A DNA stretch of 64,000 nt from Erythroxylum novogranatense (Eukaryota; Streptophyta; Magnoliopsida; Malpighiales; Erythroxylaceae): contig CM057234.1 in assembly GCA_029891385.1 (NCBI GenBank), positions 20,136,350 to 20,200,349 on the forward strand, written 5' to 3'. The translations under genes and the position numbers were made by a program. How positions within the stretch are numbered: position 1 is the first letter of the stretch; each line of letters begins with the position of its first letter. Of the stretch, positions 1 through 10,865 are shown piece by piece. Below the pieces are notes generated by a model. The model saw only the letters and a list, made by a program, of their open reading frames with translations, was not told the DNA's origin and ran no database searches.

Positions 1-680
1 TAGGGTTTAGAGCCATTGGAAATTTGGGAGAAATTAGAGTAAGAAATTGGATTTAGGTTGTCTGTTGTGGTCTTGTGGCAATTGGAGTTTGCCAAACAAG
101 CCTTAGACTTTCAAATTGTTTTGAGTAAAAAACCCTTCTCCCTTTGAATTTGCTCCTACGATGTTTGCCCTCTTGGAAAGACTTTTTCTTTTCTTCTCCT
201 CCTCCTCCATCGTGGATCTCTACCTTTGCTCTTTGTTTGAATTTTTCTTGTTCAAATTACTTCCTTCTCCATCTAAAACCTTTTTCCCTTTAGCTTGTGT
301 TGGAGAAGTTATTGATGAGTTTGATTTTGGTGATTGCCGTGGGTGTGTGAGAGTTTGAAGGGTTGGAGTTTTTGAAGATTTTAAGGTTTAAACAAGTAAG
401 TTCCTACTCTTCTTTCTTTAGATAGCTTGCTTTATGGATTAATGGGATTGTATTGATGATTGATTAGTGTATTTGATGAATTGAAAATGTTTAGGTTCGG
501 ATGATGAGTTTTCTTACTTTTGTTTTGGTAATTACGAGATAATTGATTTTAGATGGAATTGAGGTTAGAGATGAGTTGTGTTTAGTGTATTGAGTTGTTT
601 TGGAGTGTTTATAAAGAGAAAAGATGGATTAAAAGTTGACAGAACTGAGAAATCTGGGTTTTGGGCATTTTCTGGGTTTG

Positions 681-882
681 CACGTCGCGACGTGTGATGA
701 ACACGCCACAGCGAGCAAATTTCATCCCGCATGCCGCGACGAGCAGAAGCAGGCACGCCGTGGTGAGCAGATTTCTTCTACACGCCACGACGAGCGAAGG
801 CGCCTGTGGCGAAAGCAGAACGGGCGCCATGACGAAGGCGAGGGTTTATTGCATGAGCGATCTTCTTGTGGCAAGGACGCCC
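681..882 (+). repeat. GC-rich palindromic cassette of LTR S1
   Basis: A GC-rich island in an AT-rich LTR. It opens with the perfect palindrome CACGTCGCGACGTG (681-694) and continues with variants of the word cacgcc-[at]cg-gcgag separated by short spacers. Short reading frames here are by-products of the repeat and resemble no protein I recognise. Comparable cassettes occur in S3, C, D, E and I. Confidence 0.65.
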
Positions 883-1564
883 ATTTTCTAAAATTGAAGT
901 TGATTGTTTTAATTGATGGTTTTGAGGTTTTATTCCTAATGAATTGGTTCTGGAGTGATTAAATTTAGAGACTAAGAATTGTGAATTTATAAGAATAGAA
1001 TTTCTAAATTTTTTTCGAAAGTTCTTGAAATCGGATGGTAATTGAATAGTGAATGTGATTTTTAAATTGGAGTGTGATTTTAGAGAGTTCGGACATTAGT
1101 TAAGTGAATTATGGAATCTAGGAATTACTATTTTAGAGAGATAAAGAGTTGAAGTGGAAAGATGAGGAATGTCATAAGCATGTATAGTACATAATTCAAT
1201 CGCTGCATGTGCATTATCGATTTGAAATTGTGCAATTAGTAATGTTTGTATATTCTGATTGTTTTAGAGGCTCAAGTGGAGCGTCGATCTTTTGACGTAG
1301 CTGAGAATTTCCGGCAGTAGCTCGGAAGTTAGAGGTGAGTAACCTAGTTGGTTTCTCAACCTTTATGTGTTAAATTTTATGCACTTATGCCATGTGGAGT
1401 TAGAAGGATTTGTGTGTTTGCTTTTGATTGACTTTGGACCATAGGTGTCCGAAATATTTGGAACTTGATATAGAAGTGTCAATTGTGGTACATGGCAATA
1501 AATTGATTTTAATGCGATATGAGACATGTGCATTCATGCATAAAGGCATGATCAGATAATGACA

Positions 1565-1702
1565 GTTGTGACCGGAGCAGCCAACGTATTTTAGAGCTTT
1601 AAGCTCAACGCATCAGGGCCTCGAGCCCAACGTAATTTTTAGAGCCACAGGCTCAACGTATCAGGGCTTCAAGCCCACCGTAATCAGGCGAATGGTCATA
1701 AC
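1565..1702 (+). repeat. Enclosed hairpin array of LTR S1
   Basis: Four hairpin words lie in series: GAGCTTTAAGCTC (1594-1606), GGGCCTCGAGCCC (1616-1628), GAGCCACAGGCTC (1642-1654) and GGGCTTCAAGCCC (1664-1676). They are enclosed by GTTGTGACC (1565-1573) and GGTCATAAC (1694-1702), which pair over 9 positions with one G-U. Arms differ between hairpins but each stays self-complementary. The related LTRs S2 (3177-3344) and I (52276-52659) have an enclosed array at the same place. A folded RNA domain is inferred, not shown. Confidence 0.6.
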
Positions 1703-1870
1703 AACGTAACAAAATAGAAAGTGTCACAGGTGCATTATATATGTGAATGATAAATTGTGAACTGTGTGAAAGGCAAAATGCCTTATATTGTGAAATGATG
1801 ATGCATGCGGTATTTTCTGAATATGTTATTGTGTGATATTATGTGAATTGTTTGTTTATGCATGAGTTGG

Positions 1871-1940
1871 GTGGACCATCGATGATGGTTTCTCGCTGAG
1901 TTCGCACACTCACCCAACATTGCAAATATTTTTCAGGAGA
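1871..1940 (+). other. Conserved hairpin plus pyrimidine/CAG module
   Basis: The hairpin word ACCATCGATGATGGT (1875-1889) is followed by a conserved stretch reading roughly tttctcgctgagttcgca and ending tatttttCAGGA. The same block occurs reversed in S2 (about 2845-2925, hairpin 2891-2907) and in LTR I (about 51885-51965, hairpin 51939-51955). It is among the best conserved parts of these LTRs. It resembles a 3' splice acceptor with an upstream hairpin; the function is not known to me. Confidence 0.55.
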
Positions 1941-2314
1941 GTGATTGTAGACTCCTAGCTCCGGTTAGCGAGAGACTTTTCCTGCCTTGTTGAGCGCGTT
2001 GGCAAGAGAAGTATGGCTCACAGGTCGGTCAGCTGGGATGGTTTTTGGGGATGACTTAGTTAGTTTTGTATCAGTTCCTTTTTGGAATATGTGTATAGAT
2101 TGTGGAATTGATAAGCTTGTAAATTTTGTTTTGAGGTTATGAAATGGAAATCTTTCAGTTTTAAAAATCTAGTGATTTTGATATTACAGTATTATTATAT
2201 TGATGCCATGTGGATTATAGAATTGATCGTTCGTAGTGCACCCTCATCGTGAGTTATGTATCGAAACGACCCACGGACGTTTCGGTGCGTACCCTACGGT
2301 AAGGGGGCGCTACA

Positions 2315-2474
2315 TATTATGTATTCAGCCCAAAGGTATTTCATGATATGTGTGATCAAAATTTAAGTAAAGATACTATTTAATAGCTTTGAGTATCGTT
2401 GTTATTCTACATTTGTGCTGATTGAAACATTGTCATTTTATAGTCAAAAAATTCAGTGTCAACATTGAATCCAT
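2315..2474 (+). pseudogene. Copia X: 5' leader and start of gag
   Basis: A short piece of copia element X between LTR S1 and solo LTR S2. Its last bases (gtcaacattgaatcc) join in frame to the sequence after S2 (tccctgactggtttc) once S2 and one target duplication are removed, giving N-I-E-S-L-T-G-F-N. That fits the usual start of a plant copia gag. The rest is AT-rich leader without a recognisable primer-binding site. Confidence 0.6.
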
Positions 2475-3176
2475 TGTAACACCCCACTCTCGCACGACCC
2501 GAACTCGACATCGACGGTGATATCCAGGTCCGTGCCCCGCGAGGGTGGCGTGCTACATCACTCAGTATAAAACATTCATTAACGCGACATAAACAGTAAG
2601 AAACTTGAGCCCATGTTCACAATTAATCATTTTCAGTTATTACAGTCATCCAATAATAATTTTACAATCAGTCAATGTAAAACAATAGAACCACAATGGC
2701 TCATTATAGATACAAAGCATTATTGCACAATGATTGCGGAATACAATTCGATAAGACACTAATGCAGACGCGAACTGATCCCGACCTCTATCTCAACTTA
2801 CACCCAGACCTACTCCCGTGTCAAATGGGGTACTCTTTTAGTCCTGAAAAATATATTGCAATTTTGGATGAGTTTGCGAACTCAATGAGAAACCATCATC
2901 GATGGTTCTCCCAATTCATGCATCATATAACAAATTACAGTAATAAGACAGTCTTAATAATAATAATAATACAGTTAATATTCACAGTCAACGATTACAC
3001 AGTCGATATTCACAATCAATGATTACATAGTCAATATTCACAGTCAATTTTACACAGTCAAATTTTACAACCAATATTCAGCCACAGAAAAAAAATAAAA
3101 CAGTCACACAGTCTTTTCAGGCATCCAGTACAATATGCAATGCACATGTGACTTTTTTTTTTAGTTTTATTTCAGT

Positions 3177-3344
3177 GTTGTGACCGAGCAGTAAACAGTG
3201 GACGCTTAGCGTCTGGGAGGTAAAACTCCCTTCGAGCATGAAGCTCTTTTTGATGTCGATCGATGGGCGCTTGGCGTCTAGGAGTAGGACTCCTTCGAGC
3301 TCAAGCTCGCGATGTCGATGTCGATGGCGACTTCGGTTCATAAT
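3177..3344 (-). repeat. Enclosed hairpin array of LTR S2
   Basis: Six hairpin words in series on the + strand: GACGCTTAGCGTC (3201-3213), gggag...ctccc (3215-3230), GAGCATGAAGCTC (3234-3246), GGCGCTTGGCGTC (3266-3278, one imperfect pair), AGGAGTAGGACTCCT (3280-3294) and CGAGCTCAAGCTCG (3296-3309). The flanks GTTGTGACCG (3177-3186) and CGGTTCATAAT (3334-3344) are partly complementary, with one bulge and two G-T positions. The arm sequences differ from those of S1 while the layout is the same. Confidence 0.6.
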
Positions 3345-4019
3345 TTTTCCTTTATCAGTTTATGCATCGGTGTATGAATGCATATGCCCAATTGAAGTCA
3401 ATAACCAGTCCTATTTCACAGTCCATAATTCCTAATTCACAGTCCATAATTCCTAATTCACTGTCCATAATTTACAAGTCACAGTCTATAATTCACAAGC
3501 ACAGTAATCCCCGTAGGGCAATCAAGTCACATTAACCACATAGATTGAGATAACCACCTAGGTTACTCACCTGTACTTCCGAGCTAATATCTGGAAGTCT
3601 CAGTGACATCGGTGGACCGACGCTCCAAATGTACCTCTAAAATAGTTACAGTATATAAACATTACCAACTACTCAATCAGAACTATTTAATAATGCACAT
3701 GTAGCAGTTTGCAGGTGCACAATGCATGTTCATGATATTCCCGGCCTTAATCCTATTTTTTTTTCATCAGAAAAATCTGTTTAAAATTAAAAATCCAATG
3801 GCGCTAACGGTGCTCAATTTGGACCCCTATAGGTCCCCAATTAAATAAAACAGTGAGTAAAGGCTCCGTTACCCGAGTCCATATCAATTTTCCGTCCATA
3901 AATCCTCAATTTCTCAAAAAAATGAAATTAAATAATCAATGAATCCGATGCCTCAAGAATCAGGTCAATCGGATGCCGGACGGACACGTTATAAGCAAAA
4001 GAATAGAAAAAGGTCAGTA

Positions 4020-4160
4020 CAAGTCGACTTACATGAGAAAACAAGTCGACTTATGCTATCAGGTATGCATAAGTCGAGTTATCGAGGATCAAGTCGACTT
4101 ACACTACTCCATGACAGATCTGCAAAATGTTCTCCGACATACCAACTTCCATAAGTCGTA
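4020..4160 (-). repeat. TAAGTCGACTTA palindrome cassette in LTR S2
   Basis: Copies of the palindrome [TC]AAGTCGACTTA at 4020-4031, 4042-4053 and 4090-4101, a one-mismatch copy at 4070-4081 and a partial one from 4152. Spacing is about 20-24 bp except for the last. The left flank (caatcggatgccggacgg...) matches the flank of the GC cassette in LTR D at 36845-36900, and the right flank (gaaagatctacaatgttcat) matches D at about 41708. So this cassette sits at the same site as the GC cassettes of other families. Confidence 0.7.
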
Positions 4161-6394
4161 ACTCCTTACTCCGAACTCCATATTGGGTAAAACTTAATGT
4201 CTATTTCATAGAGAAAAGAAAGATCTACAATGTTCATGAAGAACACAGAAGCCAAATTCACCTCTAAGGGTGTCAAAAATCCAGTTAAAGTTTCTGTCCA
4301 GTCAATGAGTTCCTAACCAGTGCAGTATTTTGTAAATTCAATAACTTCGCATTTCCTTAGTCAAAAATTACACAATAAATGTGCTCAGTAAGATAACAAT
4401 GTGATCTACAATTTTCATAACAGTTTAAATTCAAATTCAATGGCTAACTAGGTCAAACAATTCAGTGAAGGTTGCTGCCCTTGAAAGTACTCAAATTGGA
4501 CAGTAATTTTTCAAACAGTATAACTCCTTGTACAAATGTCGAAAAATTGCATACTTTATACCCATGAAAAGATGAAACACAGTACTACACTTCTCATGAA
4601 GGGCTTATAATCAAATTCTATCATTAACCAATTTAAAACAGTCCTGCAAGTTACTGCCCTGTTCAACAGTCCCTGACCTAACTTCAGTCCAATCTTTGAA
4701 AAATCATAAGTCCCAATTCTGTTATCTAAAAATAGCATGCTATATACCATTTTCAAGATAATCACTTCTTCTGGAATTTTTTAGAAGATCACACAAACCA
4801 ATTCAATTCACATAAATTGCTAAAATTACTTCTAATCAGGATGTTCACAAAACCTACACTGATGGCTAGGTTTCACCAATTGCTCAAAATCAGTCAATAT
4901 TTCACAATGCATATCTCCCAATATACAGATCGAAAAATTACAAAATCATTGGAAATGGAAATATCATTTAATAGGATTCAACTTTCATTTAGACCATTTT
5001 CTCTAACTCCTTCTCAATTAATTTAGAAAAATCATCAAAACTCATAGGTCAACAATCCGGATACTGTTCACATAAGTTCCAGCAGTAACTTTCCAAGCCA
5101 AATTTCAACCCCTTAAGGTTAAAATTAAACAATACCTATTTCACACAAAAATGTAGCCAACAAACCAAAGTTTATTTGGGCACAAACCTTGCCTCATTTT
5201 CATAACCACACAATGAGTTATGTTGAAAACAGTACAGTAGGTCAAATATCAATTTTCCAGCTTTACTTCTCTATTCACTTCCTTTCATTCCAACACCCTT
5301 CCTACATCCATAAGCATCTCAATTGGACACAAAATCAGTCCCTATATCATGCCTACATTCACTAGGAATAAACACCATAATTTGGCAGCACTTACCTCTT
5401 ACATTTCATGCTAGTTTAGTCATCAATATACAATCCAAAATCAAGCTAAAAACACTTCAATCATACAACTTTCAAGTCATACTTAAACTTAGTCTCAAAC
5501 CCAACAATTTAAACCATAGGTTTCATGACCTCCATGCATTATACATCATATATAATGAATAATAACTTCCAATCAATGCAACTACTTACTACTTCATGCA
5601 TTAAAACGATAATTAAAACATAAACATCATCATACCTAAAGCTTCCAACTCCACCTCCTCAAGCCTTTAATTTTCCAACTACCCTACTTCTTCTCCATCC
5701 CATGCATGGTTATCATCAAGATAAGAGGGTAGAAGATTTAAGTTTGCAAGCTTGTAAGGAAGAAGAAGAAGAGACCATCGAAGAAAGGGGAGGAATATCA
5801 CTCACGGATGAGAGAGCTTAAGAGCTTTCAAATGACTTTTTTGTTCAAACTAGCGAGGAGAGAGTCGTAGATAAATGGATGGAATGAGACAAATCTAATA
5901 AATGAGCACGGACACTTGGCATGTTTCTAAAAACCAAACAAAATAAGGTAAAGACAAAAGCTATAATAGGATTTCCTTAATTTGACCCAATCAATTTCAA
6001 TGTCCCTCATTTCAATCCCAAAATAATATACCCAAAATTGTAGTACCATTGGATAGTAATTTTCGCTACCGAAAATCAACCGGTTCGCCACTTGGCGATA
6101 TTTTTCCGGTTCGGGAATTTTCTCCGAAAAATTCCAGAAAATCTCTTAAAATATAAAACACTCAATGGTGCACTCAGAATAATTTTTCAAATCCAATAAC
6201 CACGTTAATCACAATAAAATTACACTAGGCACGAAAACCGAGAATGCCATGTATGCATGTACAGTAATTTCATATGCACAAATGATACTGTGTACCAATC
6301 CTATTATGCATGAACAGTCCTAAGTCATTTCGATCCATCTCATCCTATGCCAAATTTACTATTTTACCCTTCCAGTAGGGGGTGGGATGTTACA

Positions 6395-7130
6395 TCCCTG
6401 ACTGGTTTCAATACAAATAAGTGGACGGAGGATGTATTGAATGCTATGGAGATAACTGAGTTTGATATGGCTATACAAAAGGGTAGGCTATCTCTACCTA
6501 CATCTATGAACTTGAGAGTTCATAAAGTAGCCTATGAAGCTTGGGATCAGTCTAACATATTATATCTGACAACCATTAAGAGATCCATACTTGATCATCT
6601 GTTAAGTGGACTTCCGGACACAGACATAGTGAAAGAGTTTCTTGCTAACGTCTCCTAGAGGAACACAACCTCACATAATGTTAAGACAAGTGCCTTGATG
6701 AAGAAATTATTCTCCATGATGTATACAGGAGAAGGGGAGTAATGGAGTACATATCGAGAGCGATTCATCTTCTCAGTAAACTGAAGATGCTAAGCATTCC
6801 TCTTCCTTATGTGTTCATTGTTCATCAGACTCTAAAATCACTACCTCCAAAGTTTAGTAATCTGATGATGACATATTACTCGCTGGATGAGGAATGGGAC
6901 TTCAACACTTTAATAGCCCATTGCATTGATGAGGAGGAGAAACTCAAGTTTATTACTCTTGCAACCCTTGAAGCAACTAAAGGGAAGGCAAAGATGAAGC
7001 CCACTATGTTCAAAGGTAAAAATTTCAAATCTTCTCCACATGCTAATGTTGGTCAAACCAGTGCTGGTAAAGGTCTGCATGACATAAAGAAGCCATCAGT
7101 ATAAGGCCTAGAAGGAAAGAATGTGACCAT
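6395..7130 (+). pseudogene. Copia X: gag (capsid) remnant
   Basis: Decayed gag of a Ty1/copia element, the protein that would form the virus-like particle. Recognisable segments are the start S-L-T-G-F-N..W, then a stretch with EAWDQSN and DHLLSGLPDTDIVKEFL (about 6440-6656), a stop after ANVS, and a second stretch (6742-7104) with VHQTLKSLPPKFSNL and LIAHCIDEEEKLK. These follow the order of the UBN2/gag-polypeptide family of plant copia elements. At least one stop and a frame change separate the two parts. No zinc knuckle is visible downstream. Confidence 0.8.
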
Positions 7131-8012
7131 CGGGTAACTCCTTGGCTTATTAATTTATGAATCTAATTTGCAATAGTCACATTCAATATTTGGTGAATAT
7201 ATAGTGGAGCATCTTATCAAAGTGCTTCTACGATGCAGGGGTTCATATCCAGGATAAAGTCAAATAAAAGGAAGGAGAAACTGATAGTTCATAGCAATGA
7301 AGAAGTGGAAGTAATATACATAGGGGATGTATGTACTGAACTTTGTCGTAAGGTTTATTTGGGTTTTACACGACACATTTTATATGTCTTATTTTGATCA
7401 ATTTTGGACAAATAAGGTTAATGTTTTGTATTTAATGCTTCTGTTATACATTTGTTATTTAATGCAAAACATAATGGTATAACTTTCTTGTTATATGGTT
7501 TGTATATAATGTGTCTTACCCAGAATTAGATATTTGCTTCTTCGTATCTTGCTATACAAGTTATGAAAGGCCCTGATGAATGAAAAGTCATACATGGTCT
7601 GACATAAAAGTTTAAGCCATATTTTCAAAGCTAGGGTTGAGAGATCGATTAAGGAAAACATTTCTCAATTCTAGATTATGATGATCTAGGAACACGTGCT
7701 AACTGTTGCAGAGATAAGTTGACTAATAAGGATATTAAATTCAACTCATGTTTTTGATTTGTTTAGTATGATAAATAAAGATATCGATAAATCTTATACA
7801 GTTACATTGTGCAATTCTAATGTATTCTGACATTTGTTGATGATTATTTCCGTTACAGTAATGTATTCTTGCTTAAAGACTAAAGGTTGAGAACTAATTG
7901 GGAACATTTATCAAGATAGCCAGATTTCATCGTGGAAGAGGATATCATGGCAAACATGGTGTTTCAGAACTTGAAAATGTCCATTTTACAGACATTTGGA
8001 ATCATTTGGAAT
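7131..8012 (+). pseudogene. Copia X: protease and early integrase remnant
   Basis: Very decayed continuation of copia X. At about 7234-7370 the reading MQGFISRIKSNKRKEK...EEVEVIYIGDV resembles the copia protease region just after the catalytic motif, where G-F-x-S-x-x-K is followed by a beta-strand-rich segment. I cannot find the D-T/S-G triad itself. From about 7400 to 8012 no frame is convincing. Position and orientation support assignment to X. The segment ends at the target site of solo LTR S3. Confidence 0.5.
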
Positions 8013-9357
8013 TGTTGGGCCCCAATTTTTTTTTAATTATTATTTATTTATTTATTGATTTAATTATTATTCGTTTACTTTAATTATATTTTTTATTATT
8101 TATTTTGCTATAATTGTTTAATTATACATATATATATTTGTTGAGTTTTGCAATTAGTAGGTAGGATTGGAAATTAGAAGTTGGGAATTAAAATGAAGGA
8201 TTAGAATTGTGTTGGAGGAATGGGCTTTAGGAATAAATGGAATAAGGAGGAGGATTAGAAATAAGTGGATTATTGTGTAGTGGGCTTGTGAGGAGGAGAG
8301 CCCAAAGTGGCAAGTGAGCTTTAAGAGGAGTAGCAAAACTATGTAGTTTTGAAGAGGGATTTAAAGATGAGAATAAATGAATTACGTAGTTAAGGAGAGG
8401 AAGCAAAGTTGTCATAGACCAAAGGAAAGAAAAGAGAAGCAAAAACGTAAGTTAAGGAAGGAGAGAGTTTTCGGCCAAGAGGAAAAGGGAGAGTCGTAGG
8501 AAGCTTGAAGGGAGGAAGAAAGAAGAAGAAAAAGAAGAGAAACTACTTGTTGGAGGTAAGTTCTATCCTTGCTTATGTTAGATTCAAGTATGGGATATAA
8601 TGGAAGTTAGGGTTTGTGTAGAGATTGAAGAAAGATAGAAGAGAAGGGTAAGATCTATGGATTTTGGGGACTTCTAAGCTAAGGTTTTGGTTATTCTAGC
8701 ATAGATGGCTTATGGGTAGGTTAGGTTTAAAGTTTATTTTACCTTTGCTTGATTTTATGAATGCTATGCCTTTCTTTTAGAATGTATTTATTAAATAGAG
8801 TATGGTTTGATTGAAGGAAATCAAGAAAACCCCACTCAAGACAAGGAGGAAGGGCAATCTTGAATTCGGATTCCGACATTAGGTGGGTAACATTTTTATA
8901 GTTATTGTGTGATGGGAAAATGCCCTATGTGTGTAATCCTTGTTAAATTTCGTACATGTTGAGTTGTGTATGTACTTGAAAGTGTGTGATGAAATGGATA
9001 TATTTCCTTTGATATGAATGAAAGGTATGAGATTGTGATGATTTGACAAAAAATGAAAGAAACATACAAATGCCATTTGTGCATTTGAATATTGAGCATA
9101 AATTGATTGTGATTGGGCAAAAGAGAACCTGTATTGTTAGTCTCGTGCACAATGACCTAAAACCTTCTCCCGGCTGCCCGCTTGAGGCGACGAGATCTTG
9201 AGAAATCAAACTCGTCTTGTTTACGATAAACTTCGATTTATCCGTCTTGTTTATGGAACTCTCGAGCCAATTGTGTGCATTTCATCATTTTTGAGTATAT
9301 GATGCATATTATGTGTTGTATGGCTCATTACTCGATGGCTATGAGGGTGTTAGCCAC

Positions 9358-9394
9358 TGAGCTGTGTTTTGCTCACCCCATTCTCCCTCCTCAG
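9358..9394 (+). other. TGAGC...GCTCA hairpin plus pyrimidine/CAG module
   Basis: TGAGC and GCTCA flank an 8-base loop, then comes a C/T-rich run and CAG. Similar modules lie in LTR L (40687-40732), E (46986-47022), C on the - strand (19723-19761) and, weakly, D on the - strand (about 34720-34775). Confidence 0.55.
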
Positions 9395-10194
9395 GTGCTA
9401 ATTCAAGTTGATTGCTGAACCTTGCAAGGCATCGGGCATAAATCTAAGAATTCTAGACACTTTGTATTAAGTTAGTGACTAGCATTTTGGAATAGCTTTA
9501 TAAGCATATCAAGCATTGAGCATCTCATATTTTGTATTTTGTACTTGATTCTTGATGAATATGCCGATATGTAATTAAAGCTATGATTGAACTCTTGAAT
9601 GATTGATAAAGAGATTGAGAGCTCCAGTACTCTCTTCATCATGTGAATTTGTTGATTTGCGATCTGCGCTTGGCCTTGAAAAGGGTATATGTATGAGTCT
9701 TTTGATCATTGATTTGCTGCTGGTTTTTTGCTTTGGGAGAGCTCGCTGGGAATTTGTAAAGGTTTATGAGCTATTTTAGAGTGTGTTATTTGGTAGCTAA
9801 GAGTTGTTAGAATTAAGTGCAGGTGCTGTCTAAATGGTAGATTTTAACAAAGATCTTTGAGTCCACTTTTGACCCTTATAGAGTTGAAAATTGGATCAGT
9901 GATCTTCATGGAAGTTGTAGAGCGTTCTTTTACCTTTCCATAGACACCAAGTTTGCTAAATTCGGAGTCCTGGGTCAAAATTTATGGTATTTGCAAGTTA
10001 GGGTACTGTTTATGAGGAGCTAGTCGATCGGTCTTGGAGTTAACTTTTGATTTCTTTAGAAGCTGAACTTGCGCTTAGGTCCTTCTTGAAAATGGTAGAG
10101 CTATCTCTTAGCTTTTCAACGAATCAAACCTTGTCTGATTTGGAGCTCGAAGTCAAAAGATATTAAGGTTAGTAGTCTGATAGGTCGGGCTGCG

Positions 10195-10260
10195 AGGTGC
10201 TCGCCCCGCGCGGGCGTGGCGGGGCGATCGCCCCGCGCGGGCGAGCGAGGCGAGCCGAGG
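10195..10260 (+). repeat. GC-rich palindromic cassette of LTR S3
   Basis: Self-complementary words built on cgccccgcgcgggcg, in an otherwise AT-rich LTR. The downstream flank (ggtcataactttttgcacagac then ctccgatcgacctcatttttgaagcg) matches, on the other strand, the flank of the D cassette at 36830-36900. The cassette therefore sits at the shared site. Confidence 0.65.
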
Positions 10261-10865
10261 CATTTTGGGGTCGGTTCCTGGCCGACCGACCCCTCTTTCT
10301 TCTTTTGGTCATAACTTTTTGCACAGACCTCCGATCGACCTCATTTTTGAAGCGATAGATTCCTAAGAAATTTTTTTATCTTTTTATACTTGATTTGTCA
10401 GTATTGCTTTTAAATTATAAAAAGTAGTTTGAAACAAAGTGTGATGGTCGGTCGATAAAGTCTAAATACACTCCAATAATTTTTAAATATCTTGAGCTAT
10501 AGAGCTCTGATTGGGTCGATTCTTGTTTTAAATTAAACTAGAGACGTAATTCTACAAGTTTTATGAAGGAACCGATCGACAATTTAGCCTCTAAGATTTT
10601 ATATTTCTGACATGAAGTCGGTAGAGTGTCAGTTTTGATTGTTTTTCTTCAGATAGTATTTTGAGCATAACTTTTTCATTTCTAATCCAAATTGAGCGTT
10701 TTCAGTGGCGTTAGAATCGTTAGAATATGAGGAATAAATTTCCTTAAGAAGATGATCCGATTTTCCTTTTGCGAGTTACCCAAATTGGGGTCAGTATGTT
10801 GTCGGTTTTTGGTATTCTATGCTTGTGTGTTTCCAAATGTTGGGCCTCGGAGACGGGGTCCAACA

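Larger units (their letters stand above)
1..2314 (+). mobile_element. Gypsy-type LTR S1 (left end outside window)
   Basis: Non-coding LTR-like sequence whose right end is ...gcgctaca at 2314. Orientation is set by shared landmarks with S2 and LTR I, which lie on the other strand: the hairpin array (1565-1702), the CCATCGATGATGG hairpin followed by a pyrimidine stretch and CAGG (1871-1940), and a GC-rich terminal segment. No primer-binding site follows 2314. The sequence passes straight into copia X, so this is a solo LTR or the 3' LTR of an element whose body lies left of the window. The left boundary and target duplication cannot be seen. Confidence 0.7.
2475..6394 (-). mobile_element. Solo LTR S2, gypsy type, inside gag of copia X
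   Basis: Starts tgtaacacccc and ends gggatgttaca (TG...CA), 3920 bp, with no coding capacity. It is flanked by tccat (2470-2474) and tccct (6395-6399), a 5-bp target duplication with one substitution. The interrupted copia gag reads across the site when S2 is removed. Orientation is inferred from LTR I, whose polypurine tract lies beside the matching end. The LTR contains a hairpin array (3177-3344), the conserved CCATCATCGATGG block and a TAAGTCGACTTA cassette (4020-4160). It probably arose by LTR-LTR recombination of a full element. Confidence 0.85.
8013..10865 (+). mobile_element. Solo LTR S3, gypsy type (TGTTGGGCCCC family)
   Basis: 2853 bp, starting tgttgggcccc and ending gggtccaaca, with a perfect 5-bp target duplication ggaat (8008-8012 and 10866-10870). 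It is a relative, in opposite orientation, of solo LTR C. Both contain a block with 'ggctgcccgcttgaggc-acgagatc' (about 9155-9250 here) and 'ctctcgagcca'. It also contains a TGAGC...GCTCA hairpin followed by pyrimidines and CAG (9358-9394) and a GC-rich cassette (10195-10260). No coding capacity. Confidence 0.9.

Noticed and set aside
636..962. 108-codon frame in the first kilobase
   Set aside because: By-product of the GC cassette in LTR S1; no similarity to a protein family I know.
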